DNA of 64,000 nt from NCBI GenBank assembly GCA_002914845.1, contig JXTC01000177.1, positions 87,338 to 151,337 of the forward strand. Direction: 5' to 3'. How positions within the stretch are numbered: the first letter of the stretch is position 1; every line of letters begins with the position of its first letter. A model generated the notes under the pieces. That model saw only the letters and a list, made by a program, of their open reading frames with translations. It was not told the DNA's origin and ran no database searches. This stretch comes from Trema orientale (Eukaryota; Streptophyta; Magnoliopsida; Rosales; Cannabaceae). The position numbers were made by a program, and so were the translations under genes. Below, piece after piece: positions 24,510 to 36,497 of the stretch.

Positions 24510-27500
24510 CCTAGAAAATTGCATGATGTCATCCACAACATTTTTTAGTGGTAGTCTAGCCAGAAGACACTCGAGATATTTGATGAAGTAGATGCCACAA
24601 TCTCTACTGTAAGGCAAAATGCAAAGATTAATTCTAAATAACACTTGTAGATAATGTATTTACTAACCTTAGTTTTTTCTGTGGCACCTCTCCCATTGGT
24701 ATCCTTCTAAATTAGCACTCAGTTCAATATCATCACACTCTGTGAATCCACCATCAACTAATAATAGATTTGGAAGCATTTTTATCATCAGCTTTAGGGC
24801 ATCTTCCACAGTCTTCTAGTCGTATAACACTTCATAAGAATCATATAATATGATCATCCACGAACATAAACTAATTTCCATAGGAATTCAATGATTTCAG
24901 CCAATGTTCAAAGGATAGTAAATATCATCGACTTCCATCCAACCCTATCTAAATCTGTCTGGATCTAATCTGGTATTGTCCATAAGTTGGTTGTCCCACA
25001 CAAACTTTTCCTTGGGCTTAGGTTTCTTGAAGCTCTATCATCTACCATCTATACATTGGGCGAATACCGTGTCTACAAATGATACCTTCTTGACATATGT
25101 CTTTGGGAATAACCAAAGATGTTCTCGTATAAGTTGAAACGAAGCATCCATATATTGCAAAGGAATTGCATAATTTATAATAAAACGTGAAAAAAAAATT
25201 AATATACTCGATATACAGTATATCACAAATATTACTTCATCCAAAGGCCACTTATATCTCGTCTGAATGTTTATAAAGAATACGATACTCGCCGAACAGA
25301 TGGGGAGTTACATTGGCTTCTTGTTGTTAATGGATCTAGCCAACGACTTTCTAAATATTGCATGCTCTCTCTCATCTATCTTGCGAGAGGAATTTAGTGT
25401 GGATGGATCTTGACTTTGAACTTCTTGTTTGTAGGATCAATATAGTCAATTAGTCTTTTTTCTTGTCGCTTTTTTCCTTTAAACATAATGTCAGCCACCT
25501 CAGTAGGTTGTAACTCTTTCACACCCGAAGTCAGAGTAGATTGTTCTACTAGAGTTTTTATGTAGTATAAGTACTAGGTGGATGGTCATCTAGCTCATAT
25601 TCTAGATGGAGTACTATAGGATAATTGACCTAACACTTAAGAAAAAATATACATGCATGCAAACTATGGTAAACACATGATCACATTATGAACGCAACGA
25701 AAAAATTAGCAGATTTAGGTTTTAAATGTTTTTACATGAAAACAGTTCTTATAACCATATAATATGCATATATCATATACAGGATCATGTATAACATAAA
25801 TCAAATCTAGATACATAAACTCTAGAGATGAGATTAGAGTTTACCTTTTTGTAGCATGCTCCTCTTTGATCTCCTTGTTGATAGTGATCAAATTTCTAAC
25901 CCTAGATCTTCTTGCCTATACTATTGCTCTTGCTTGATGAGGTGAGCGGGCACTAAGCTGAATCCTTCATTGAAGAACGATCAAGAACACCTTTTTGATC
26001 TTTTAGAACACTGAGATATGAGATGGGACTGTGAGATGGTAGGAAACTTTTTCACTGTAGCTGGTGCAAAACCTCTCTCTCTCTCTCCATCTGTTATGCG
26101 TGTAACACTGCTAGGGTTACTGTGCAGTTTTTTCTCTCATATATCTTATATATATGGGGCCCAAAACTGTTAATCTCAGTCCAACTAGGATTGGGCTTGT
26201 TCTCCAATTTGGACTTTGGGCGTATTTTTATAAATATGTCCAACACATGAAACTTATTTATAAAAATACCAACTTTTGTGTAGAATCATTATTTTATACA
26301 GTTTCATGAAACTAATTTCACAAATACCACCATCCAATTAATGAGCTTTGTTGAGTTAGACAAGGGACCTAATGAATCCAAATAATCTAAGCTCCAATAG
26401 TATGATAAATATATAATAACTCTTATTATAGTATTATATAAATAATATTAGTAAAAGGGACACTCCACTAAAGGACCAATACAGCACTCTTAGATTAGAT
26501 ATCATGCCTTTTATAGAGATTTAATCAACTAGCCTTGATTAACTGATCTATCTAGTATATTCTACCACATATAGAATTCCTATACAATGCCGTAGTTGGA
26601 TAGGTGAAATTACTATAATACCCCTCCAACACATATTTACCTTTAAGTTACCATCTTTCTATCAAGAAATAATTTTGTCAATAATTTTGTTCTCAATGGC
26701 CATTTAGACAAAATTATCTACCAATTCACAAAATGAATACTAAGATCTTAGATTTAATTATTCCATGAATCTTGAAAGAACCTAAAGTGGCATTAATGTA
26801 TAGTGTCCTTAACTATTTGGTGTTCCCATCAATTCATAAGCCATAACCTCCAATATGCCAGATTTCGCCTCTAATTTCATAGAGGCTAGTCTTTTAACAA
26901 ATCAAAAGGCTATAACTCATGAAGACAAGTCCAGTCAAACATCAAGGATTAAGATCTACATGCTAAGAGCTTGAGTTATGGCACTCCAATTCTTTATATT
27001 ACCTGGTCCTGTTCAATACATATAACTTATTTATGTTGTACTAGTATTTCTATCAGAAGTCAGACACTTCAATGATTTGAGGTACATCATTCCTATTGAG
27101 ATAGACAAACACTATAATCTTTAATAAATAAAGTATTCCATCTTTATTTACAGATTGTGAACTAATTCATTTAGACTTAGAAAAAGAAACAAGTCTCTCC
27201 ATAATTAACACTTAATCATGTTTGTTTCTTTATATACAAATAAAGTCATGGAATTTTTTTCAGATAAATAAACTATTCAACTAAGATAGTTTAATCTAGC
27301 AAACATCATAATTGCACATAAGAGAAAGTTGTTTACACTAAAAGGATAAAATTAAAAATCTGTTTTTAGGGAAAATATCCCAATAAGTACATCCGAATAT
27401 GTGGCCTCAGAATTATAGTCGATCGGCAGAAGAAGCTCTCCTTTCAATTCCACCATTATTTTCAGCAACCTATCGACCTTTTCATTAAGAGGCATATAGT

Positions 27501-28747
27501 TCATCTTAAGCTCAATAATATCGGCCTTTAACTCAGAATTTATTTTCTGAGCATTAGGAGCATCGACCGTGGGTTCTTTTTCATCCTCATCTATAGCCTC
27601 ATAAAAAATGCCAACCTCTTTTGCTGCTCGATTTGCTATGTCTGCCTCCCTTTTAGTCTCATCATCCACCTCCATACTATTACTTCTCACTTTTTTAACT
27701 CTAGTAGATAACAAAGGATAGTGCAGACTGTGATGTATTCGCCTATAGAATTCTTTTTTATCCTTTCTTGGATTCAGAATGGACTTTATAATAAGCTGTT
27801 AAAAAGTGAAAAAAATTAAATCAACTTATTAGATAGAATAAATAAATTGGACATTATTATAATGTGAACAATTGATATTGAAGACTTACTTTCTTAAGCT
27901 TGGATACATTGGCAAAGTGTTTTGTTGATGGTACATTATTAATTGTCCAAGATAACATCCTAGGGAATTTGATGCCAAGGTTAGTGGCAAATGCATTAGT
28001 CAACTTCGGAATAGCGTCATAAAGTATTGTAGAGCAAGACTATATCCATACGCTATATACTAAGTTTCCTAGACTTTTTTATTCCTTTTCACTTTCTCTA
28101 AGTAATTGTCTATCTGGTGCTATATGTCCTTATTAAGACGATGAAATGACCTCTCAAAAGACTGTCTTCTCTATGGATACTTAAAGTACTCCTCCCTGAT
28201 CTCAACAAACGACATCATATCCAAACGAATCTTTGTTGATCATTCATGTGCCGTCAATAAACTATTGACCAAATAGCATAGTCTTGACTTCCACACATCC
28301 TCTTTGTCGTCAGACCTTAGGAATTCAACTTCCAATTCGCTAAATCTCACAATGTCATTGTTGTTCAGGTATGTCATTATAATTCGTCTACTACTACTCA
28401 TGGAGTTGTACTTCGCAGGATCAAGATCTTTGCCAAAGTTCAACCCAGTGCACAACATAAACTCACTCAATCCACATCTCAAATAACTATTACCAATGAA
28501 AAATTGCAACTCATCGAGCTTCTTCGATTTCACCTTTCTTAGCAATAGCTGGTGCATAAGTACTCTAGATGGTTGCAATGGTGATGCAGAAAAAAAATTG
28601 CTTGAATAGACATTTCAATGCTCTCTCCTTCAAACCAACCTTCTTGAATTTCTCCTTAATCTTCGTCATAACTCTACCACTTTTTATAGTCACCCTCCCA
28701 GGATAGCGACTCTCTAATAGTACAGTTAACATTGCCTTTGGCGTCTA
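24510..28747 (-). pseudogene. DUF1985-Ulp1 (C48 peptidase) gene of the MULE-A region, decayed and interrupted
   Basis: Reading right to left, the N-terminal part at 28600-28747 starts MLTVLLESRYPGRV. DUF1985 at 28240-28600 has LDELQFFIGNSYLRCGLSEF, LCTGLNFG and YLNNNDIVRFSELEVEFL. A following exon ends KLKK near 27890 and the next starts at 27797 (LIIKSILNPRKDKKEF) and runs to about 27352. After an inserted block the frame resumes at 25250-25620 (VADIMFKGKKRQEKRLIDYI). The C48 protease part then follows: FVDTVFAQCIDGR (25045), the His motif NH-stop-IPMEI (24880; Trp to TGA), LYDS (24850), and the Cys motif RDCGIYFIKYLECL (24555-24600). Ulp1 enzymes cleave SUMO-type modifiers, but the copies carried by plant transposons have unproven function. 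Many stops and frameshifts make this a relic. Confidence 0.82.
25622..27345 (-). mobile_element. Probable LTR-retrotransposon-derived insertion inside the Ulp1 gene
   Basis: It separates two collinear parts of the DUF1985-Ulp1 reading frame, so it is an insertion or an unusually large intron. On the minus strand there is a TATA-like TTTATAAAAAT (about 26230), a GA-rich leader (GGAGAGAGAGAGAGAGG, about 26080) and CCTAAATCTGCTAATTTTT, all typical of plant LTR leaders. TGTTGGAGGGGTATTATAG at 26632 on the minus strand could be an LTR start. Boundaries are approximate and no target duplication was found. Confidence 0.45.
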
Positions 28748-28789
28748 CAATGTGGGGAAAAAAAATTTAGAAAACTTATAATTGGAAAA

Positions 28790-29330
28790 AAAATCTTCGA
28801 AAATGCATCTAAACAGTGTTGAAAATTATCAAAATATAATCAAAAGGTCATCAAATTTTCGACAAGAGTGATTTGATGACATTTCGATGCCTATCGAGTA
28901 AAATTTCTGAAGGAACCATCGAAATAGGAGTATCGAAATACCATTGAATACACTGTCAAAAATAAAATCTAAAAATCTATCGAAATATATCGAATTCAAG
29001 ACTATCATTAGCTACTAGTCAAAAGCTCATCAAAATAACATCAAAATTGATTGAAAAAGAACTTTGTTCATATTATAAACCATAAAAGGCATCGAAACAT
29101 CATGGAAACATGTCGAAATATATCGAAAATGTATACTGTTTAATATGATCAACTTAACCCATCAAAAAAATATTGAAAGAACATCGAAATAGCCACTTTT
29201 CGATTAAATCAGCACACTATCAAACATGCATCGAAATATCATCAAACTATGATTGGAATGCATTGAAAATCATTGAAGATACATCGAGATATCATAGAAA
29301 TTTATGTCCAATGTATAAATAACTGAAAAG
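28790..29330. repeat. Dispersed ATCGAAA/TTTCGAT word cluster (5' side of the DUF1985-Ulp1 gene)
   Basis: More than ten occurrences of ATCGAAA or close variants (CATCGAAATA, ATATCGAATTC, TTTCGATG) in about 540 bp immediately upstream of the DUF1985 exon, in non-coding sequence. Confidence 0.65.
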
Positions 29331-29339
29331 AAAAAATCT

Positions 29340-30440
29340 TCTCTAATGAAATCAAAAATACATTTTACCAATTATTTTATCATCAAAAATCAATATAAAT
29401 ATTCCTAATTTTAAATGCAATATTATTCATTCATTTTTCAAAATTTTCTTTTTAAAAATTAAAACCCTAAATTATCAAATATTGATTACCTTCAGTTTTG
29501 GACTCATTCCGGTGATGATGAACTACAGGGATGACACCTCACTGGGTTCGACAATGTAAGAGTGACTGAGTGAGGGACTCGAATAGAGGCTTTCGAAGAG
29601 ACGCTGTCAGTGAGTGATTGAGTAAGACATGGATTGAGATGGTGTCGTATTGGGCCAACGTAGATGGCGTTGAAGAGTTGTCATCGAAGAGAGGGAGTTG
29701 GAGTCAAAGAGAGTGAGTCAGTGAGTCAGTAAGGGTCTGAGGGAAGGAGTGAGTCTATGTCCTTATTGAGAAAGGGCATTTGTGTCAAAATGTATATTTT
29801 CATAGGTTTTTCAGGGGGAGCATATGCCTCAAATACTATATATTATGGTCCATATTTTACCAAAATTTTCATTTCTCCACCATTTAGTCAAAAAGCTTCG
29901 ACTAGGGTCAAATACAGCTTGACCCGGTAGTCACATCAATCTAACCACGGTCAAAAAATGCAGGTTTGAGTTCAAAAATCAAATCTAAGGTTGATTAAAC
30001 TAAATTTAATGAAAATGACTCACCTCATCCGACTCACACCACAATGAAGATTCATGAAGAGGTTGGTGAAGAAGTTAAAGTGGCTATGGTTCAGAGAGCA
30101 GAGGATTTGGGCATTTTAATTAGGGTATTTAGTCAAAATTAGATAAGTAACATAAAGTTAAGGGTCGGTTTTGATAAATATATAAGACCCTTTTATCGCC
30201 ATAAGACCATTAGTAGACCTCCTGGGTGTAAAAGCCCCAAAAATAATATGTACGTATTTGTAGTACTGTTGAAGAGTAACACTCATAATACTTAAACTAT
30301 GATGATTGTAAGTGGTGGAGAATGTAAGGTGTAGTGAGATAGTTGGTGGACTTTATTGCTAATCCAATAGAAAAATAACATGTAATAAAATTATGTCATA
30401 GTTAACATTGATTTTTTAAGTGTAAACATATATATATATA
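29340..30440. other. Gene-free interval, probably the outer flank of the MULE-A region
   Basis: Contains GAGTGAGTGAG-like direct repeats at 29560-29760. The right part (30130-30240) has an inverted-repeat-like ACCCTTTTATCGCC end region that could be one TIR, but I found no partner on the left of the transposase. Confidence 0.35.
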
Positions 30441-30445
30441 TATAT

Positions 30446-30690
30446 GGGGCACCAATCCAGTAGGTATTTTTTTTTTTACCTATACATAAGTATCATTTTG
30501 GCCGATGAAAATTTATCATGCATATTTTTTTACATTAAAAAGTAAGAGAGAGAAAAAGCATTAATAATGTAAGTCTTTTTATGCACCTCATGATGGCCGT
30601 TAGATAACCATTAGATGATGATCTAACGGCTAAAAAAAATACCTATACATAGGTAAAAAAAAAAAAAAAACCTACTGGATTAGCAACCCC
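30446..30690 (+). mobile_element. MITE inserted in (TA)n, copy 6 (best-preserved copy)
   Basis: 245 bp from GGGGCACCAATCCAGTAGG to CCTACTGGATTAGCAACCCC, flanked on both sides by (TA)n. It shows the full family order: CCTATACATAAGTATC, TTGGCCGATGAAAATT, AAAAAGTAAGAGAGAG, GATCTAACGGCT, CCTATACATAGG. No coding sequence. Confidence 0.88.
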
Positions 30691-30699
30691 ATATATATA

Positions 30700-32500
30700 T
30701 ATGTGTGTGTATATATATATAAAATTAGATTGGATCAACTATTATAATTTCAAAAACTCATATTTAATCTAATCCAATCAAACCATTAGATTTTCAAAAT
30801 ATGTATCAATCCAATCTTTTTGGATTAGAAAGATCAATTATCCAATCGGATTGGATATATAATTTGTATGCCCTTATCATAATGAACTTTTATTTGCTAA
30901 TAATCTAATTAAGTAGAAGGAATAATAAATACAAATAACAAAATAAATTAAAAAAAAATGCCCACATCTCACTTACTAAATATCAAAGACCCTCACATAC
31001 CTCACTTTCTCTTGCTGTCTTCTCCTACTTTTATATATGTTGCACCACTAGTGAAGAATCCTAGTTTCCTCGTTGAGTAGACCTTTTACTCAAAGGTACT
31101 TTCAAAGGGTCTAGTATTCCTAATTTCTCCATTTGAAAATATCTTTTAGTAGACGACATATTTTTTAAAACTCTTTACAAAATAAACCTTTAAATTTATA
31201 ATTTTGTTTTGCAAGCGCATCGAATTCTAACTTAAAAATACTATTTTACAAAAAGTTCTAAGAAAATAGGACTTTCTCTAAAGTGCTTTTCCAAAAAAAC
31301 TATTTTGCAAAAAGCTTCGTTTTTCATATACATATAATATTGTAACACACATGTAATTTGGTACACTCTTGCACGCCTGCACTAATGTTTTTAGTGATGG
31401 AAAACTAGGGGCACTAGACTTTTTGAAAGTGACTATTGGTAAAAAGCCTATGTTTTGAAATATTTTGCAAACTAGCCATTTGTTTAGTTAAATATATGTT
31501 GAGACTGGTCGAGCATGGTTGAGAAAAATTAACTACTTTGCAAAGAGTTTAAAAAATACATTCAAACAAGTACAAACCCAAACCAAAACTAGTTAATTTC
31601 TTTAAATCACAAATTCAAGAGAAATCAAACACAATCTCATATTCGGTATATCAAAATATGTTAATTTATTTTTTGAGAATTTATTTTTTTTTAAAAATGA
31701 TTTATTTTTTAAAAATTTGATTTGCTTTATAAAAATTTGATTTACTTTATAAAACATTATTTACTTTATTTAGTATATCAAAATATATTGATTTATTTTT
31801 TAAAAAATTGATTTACTTTTTCAAAAATTGATTTACTTTATAAAAAAGATAGATCAACTAAAAACTGACTATTTATCAAAATAAGCGACTATTTATCAAA
31901 ATAAAATTATGAAACGGTCATTTATTAAAAAGGTGTAAAAAAAGGCCATTTTTTAAGTTGATCTTAAAAAAAAGGTCATTTCTTATAAATATTCAATAAG
32001 AATAGGAAAAATAGGGCGGCTTTGCATGTTTGGGCCACGTGACCCGGTTTTGCAGGCCAAACATTTTCCAATTCTATCAAAATCACAAAATAGCTGCTAT
32101 TTGAAATTCAAATTGGGTTTCTAACACTTTTACCTATAAAAATCCAAAAGAATTACAAAAATACAGAAGTCAGGTTTTTTTTTTTTTCCAATTTTCATAC
32201 GGTTTTTATTAGAAAAATTTCACTTTTAAATTGTTTTTAGAAAAATATCAATTTAAAAATAGTTACTAGTTATCAGTTTCTGAAAACTGATTACCGGTTA
32301 CTAATTACTATTTTTAAAATGGTATTTCGCTAGTAAATGGTATTTTTCTAATAAAGACCGTATCGGACCGACAAAAAATACATGCCACTGTATTTTTCAA
32401 ATTGTTTTCTAAAAACGCTGTAATAGGCCTAATTTCACATTCAAATTTCACTGCCAGTGCCACCACATTAATATATCAACCAACACCATTGTGACCGAAT
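30700..32500. other. Gene-free interval with A/T repeats
   Basis: At 31670-31850 the word TTGATTTACTTTATAAAA and variants recur about seven times in a degenerate tandem arrangement. No coding sequence recognised. Confidence 0.5.
32030..32450. repeat. Dispersed repeat pair with 59228-59625
   Basis: Shares GGGTTTCTAACACTTTTAC, AAAAATCCAAAAGAA, and the TACCGGTTACT and GACCGTATCGGACC stretches with 59228-59625 (there AGCACTTTTGCTTATAAAA, TACCGGTTACTGG and GCCGTATCAGACC) in the same order. Element type unknown. Confidence 0.6.
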
Positions 32501-32501
32501 T

Positions 32502-32776
32502 TTGAGCCTAATTTAAGTAAATGTCTATTTTTCAAATATTATAGCAAAATATCCGGTATATATGTTTAAAAACCAAGTGTAAAATATTATATACTAAGCA
32601 TAAAAATTTATATACTCAGTACATTTCAGTAGATTAACTGAATTAATTTGTAAATTAGTATATATATCATGTGTAAATATATATATACATATATATATAC
32701 TTAGATATTTAGCTATAAAATTTGAAAAATGAATATCTACTTAATTAAATTTAAAATATGGTCATCCACCTAAATT
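32502..32776. repeat. Dispersed repeat, copy 2 (pair with 4366-4632)
   Basis: Same order of words as 4366-4632, including CCGGTATATATGTTTA and TCATCCACCTAAATTT at the right end. Confidence 0.65.
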
Positions 32777-32824
32777 TCACTTTTGGAACAGTTGTCTAAT
32801 TTCTAATAGGGATAACTATGAAAT

Positions 32825-33381
32825 AGGGGTGTTCATCCGATCCAATCTGCACTTTTTTAGCATATTTATATTCGATCCACACTATGTGCGGATTTGAGAT
32901 TTGTCATCCAATCCAATCCGCATAGAATGTTTAAACCAATCTAATCCAATCCGCACATCCAATCCGCAAATGTGCGGATTGGATCTTACTTTAGATTGGT
33001 TACTTGGGCCTAATAGCTCTTAAAATTAGGCTTTATGTCATTTTTTGTCTTAGATTATTTAATTTTAGCACAAATTTGAGCCGATTATTAATCATATATA
33101 TACATATAAAATTAAATACAATCTATTAAAATCTAAAATTAAACTTAATTTAAACCTAAAATATTCATAATATATATTTTATTTAAAAATCTATATATTA
33201 TGTGCGGATTGGATTGGATCGGTTACTTTTTAAGCTAAAAAAAATATCCGATCCGTATAAGTGCGAATTTTAATTTTTGGATCCAATCCAATCTGCACAA
33301 GTACGGATATCCACACTTTGCGGATTGGATTGGATTGGATCATGTGGATTGGATTGGATCGTGCGGATTTTGAACACCCCT
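32825..33381. mobile_element. MULE-like foldback element built of GGATTGGATCGG repeats, 557 bp
   Basis: Begins AGGGGTGTTCATCCGATCC and ends GGATTTTGAACACCCCT, its inverse. A perfect 10-bp direct repeat ACTATGAAAT flanks it (32815-32824 and 33382-33391). Both arms hold many copies of GATTGGAT/ATCCAATC and TGCGGATT. No coding capacity. The duplication length fits Mutator-like elements (8-11 bp). Confidence 0.88.
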
Positions 33382-33414
33382 ACTATGAAATGAGATACAC
33401 TAAAAAAATCGTTG

Positions 33415-33620
33415 GAGAGGAAAATCCCAAATCTTTCATGGCATCAAATGTACGCAAAATACGTGTGTAGACATTTAATTAGCAATTTTAGACCAAATTT
33501 GCAGGAGAAGAAAAATCCCAAATCATTTATGGCATCGACCATCGAGGGCATGCAAAACATTTTTTTTTTCTTTTTGAAAGGTATTTGCGTGTGCACGACA
33601 TTTATTACTTTAGATCATTT
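33415..33620. repeat. Diverged direct duplication
   Basis: AAATCCCAAATCTTTCATGG (33420) recurs as AAATCCCAAATCATTTATGG at about 33515; each copy is followed by a GTGTGNACGACATTT-like stretch, the second interrupted by a T-tract. The short overlapping frames here are not a recognisable gene. Confidence 0.5.
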
Positions 33621-34365
33621 GTAATTTGTAACAAGTTATTGTAATAAGTTACAAAATTTTTATTCACACATTTAATCGTTTAAAATTGTAGTTCAGTGGA
33701 GAAAGTTTTAAACCCAACAAAGAAATCAATTTGATTCGACAAGAATGGACGGGCAATATCATGGACTTTTTTAATGGTTTCTAATACTAATATTTTTGTT
33801 TTCGTTATCTCTTAGTTAGATATTGGGGCTGCCTCTAGTCAGAAGTTTAGTTAGTACTTAGTACTTACCAGCTAGTTTATCATATTACTGTGTATTTTGG
33901 TTTTTCATGTATGACTTGTGAAAGTGGATATTTGTACATTACTTGCAAGGTTTACTATTATATAAAAAATAAAATAAAATCCTTTTGGGGGATTCCATGA
34001 GTGAGATGTATAGCAGATCAGTTCGTAGCCAACATGAAATTCCTAGACGTAGCTTGACACGTTGACTTGTGGCTGCGTTATATGCTTTCTACGTCGATCA
34101 ATAATTGTTTTTTATCACCTAACTTCACCTAGAATAATACATGACCAAGGAGTCAATGAAATCTTCGACTTTTGTCTATATATTATTCTTTTAATTTAAA
34201 CCGGTAATGTGTACTTTAATAGGAGTAGTTTTTGTTTAATAAAAATTTAATAATAAAAAACTAATGAAGGATGTGTTTACGTGATTTTTAAAATTTTAAT
34301 AGGTGTTGAACGAAATACTTTTAGTTGATGAATGCGATTAAAATATTGTCGTATGTAAACGAATA

Positions 34366-34551
34366 GAATAATACTATTGGACACCAGTAGTGCCCAGTAC
34401 CACATGACGTGTCAATCTGTTACTAACTACTCATAATTATAATTCAGGCAGATCCACGTGGGACTAAATTTATTAATAATTAGAATCATCCAATAATAGG
34501 TAGACATGCCATTATGGTATTTGGTACAACTAGTGCCTCATAATATTACTC
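34366..34551. mobile_element. MITE of the AGTAGTGCCC family, distant copy
   Basis: Begins AATAATACTATTGGACACC, continues AGTAGTGCCCAGTACCAC and ends TAGTGCCTCATAATATTAC. Matches 15840-16021 along its whole length. Confidence 0.7.
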
Positions 34552-34727
34552 TCAGTATAATTTGTAATTCGTAATTTTCTCTTACTCTTAAAAGACACTA
34601 AAATTTTCTACAAGTTTAAACGTGGTTAGTGTACTTACTTGAAGTACAAGCTACAAAGCTATCGGCCGAAATCCTGGAAATGATATAGAGGAAATAACCT
34701 ATTATCAATCTTTTATCAAAAGAAGAA

Positions 34728-35087
34728 GGGATATTATCATTTTTATACATTGTATTTTGACATTTTGTTTAAATTATATTTTGTATTTTAGTTATTGTCA
34801 ACATTGATATTTATATTTGAAATATATTACAAATTTATACTCTGACACAAATTTAGAGCAATTAATTTACCAATATGTCGTTTAAAAAATTAAAAATAAA
34901 CTGTATAGAAACTGATTTGAGAATAGGTTTATTAAATCATCTTGATAAATTAACTGCTCTAAATTAGTATCAATGTATAAATTTGTAACAGATTTTGAAT
35001 CTAAGGGTCAATGTTGATAATAATCAAAACACAAGGTATAAATTGAACAAAGTGTCAAAATACAAAGTATAAAGGTGATACTATCCC
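34728..35087. mobile_element. MULE-type foldback MITE, 360 bp
   Basis: Begins GGGATATTATCATTTTTATA and ends with its inverse (GGTGATACTATCCC); the arms pair over most of the length. It is flanked by a perfect 9-bp direct repeat AAAGAAGAA (34719-34727 and 35088-35096). It shares only GGGATA at the tips with the 355-bp family, so it is a separate family. Confidence 0.9.
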
Positions 35088-35384
35088 AAAGAAGAAATAT
35101 AAAATATATATTGGTGCTCTGATAGTCCGATTCTGTAGTTGTGTGTCATGCTACTTCAAGAAGTGATGGTCGAAAAAGGTTTTTTTTAAATATATATTTT
35201 TTTAAGAAAAAAGGCTCATGCTTAAGAAGCATATAGAGCACCGCTATATTTTCAAGACAAGAAATGAAACAATAAGAGCGATACTACTGTCTTTCAACAG
35301 AGAGTTCAAATTGCATGCAATAAAACCATTGCTAGAGTACAACAAGCCGAATTCATCATTCACACAATAAAATCATTACTAGTA

Positions 35385-35680
35385 ATAGGACACGTTTAAC
35401 ATTAACAGGTTAAATTTATGAGTTCAATTAATAGACTAAATTGTAAACAGGTTAGCAGGTTGTAGTAGGTTGGACACGACCTGAGTATGACTTATTTTTA
35501 AAAATATGTTAAATGTGTCGTTCACGTTTATTTAGTGTGTTAATATATGGGTTTTTTTAAATAAAAAATGACACGAATTAATCATAAGTGTGTTATATTC
35601 AGATTTGATAGTTGCTTGTTATACATATGTCTTGACACGATACTAATACGACACGATAACGTGAATGGCCACCTCTACAT
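35385..35680. repeat. Probable remnant of a GACACG-rich foldback repeat
   Basis: Contains ACACGTTTAACATTAACAGG, GGACACGACCTGAG, TGACACGAATTAA and CTAATACGACACGATAACG, ending GGCCACCTCTAC. This composition is typical of a common class of plant foldback repeats. No clear ends. Confidence 0.35.
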
Positions 35681-35689
35681 GTGACCTTT

Positions 35690-36490
35690 GAGCTCGCTTA
35701 AGATACGTTTGGAACCCGAATTTTGGAGGGAAAAAAATATTTACAAGGGAAAAATTATGAAAAAAGAGAAAGGAAATTATTTTTCCTAAAAGTTTATAAA
35801 ATTTTATTTTGACACTTTTGGTTTTACTAATTAATATATCAAAATATTATATACTAAAATGACATCAAATTAAACTCTCGCTTTTTTTGAAAAAAAAATT
35901 TATCGTTTTTTGTTTCAATCCAAATAAAAGAAAATAAAATCCTTTCGAATTTTTTTTCTTTTCCTCCGAAAATATAAATTCCAAATGGAGCCTAAATGCC
36001 AAAGGGTGCTTCGAGCTAACAGTTCACGTGACAAGATATATACAAATCAATGAAAATGCGCGTGAACTAATTGGAAAAGTTAATAGAATCCCCACCAAAT
36101 CATGATATAATTATCAATGATAATCCCTTCAAATTCAAATGAAAATTGAAGTTACGCTTAATGGGATAAGGGCATACACCAAATTATAACAATTATCTTA
36201 TTTAATTATAGTAATCAAAATTATGTCAAATAGTTGAGTATTGAGAATTCATCTAGAAAGCTCTCTGTTTATTTTTGTTTAAAACTAGCTCTAAATCTAA
36301 GAGTTAGATCGACCTTGTTGACAAATTTTGACCGTCAACAACTAAAAATGCCCTACTCCAAAATAATAATACCTTTTTTTTATAGCATCATATTTGTAGG
36401 CATCCACGTAGCTTGAAAATTAAATAGATCTTAGATATATAATTTGAAAAAAGAAAAAAAAAATCATTAAACTTGCACGTTATGCTGACA
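35690..36490. other. Gene-free interval downstream of WAT1-related gene 2
   Basis: AT-rich; contains the 3' flank of gene 2. No second gene recognised. Confidence 0.5.
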
Positions 36491-36497
36491 ATAGTGG

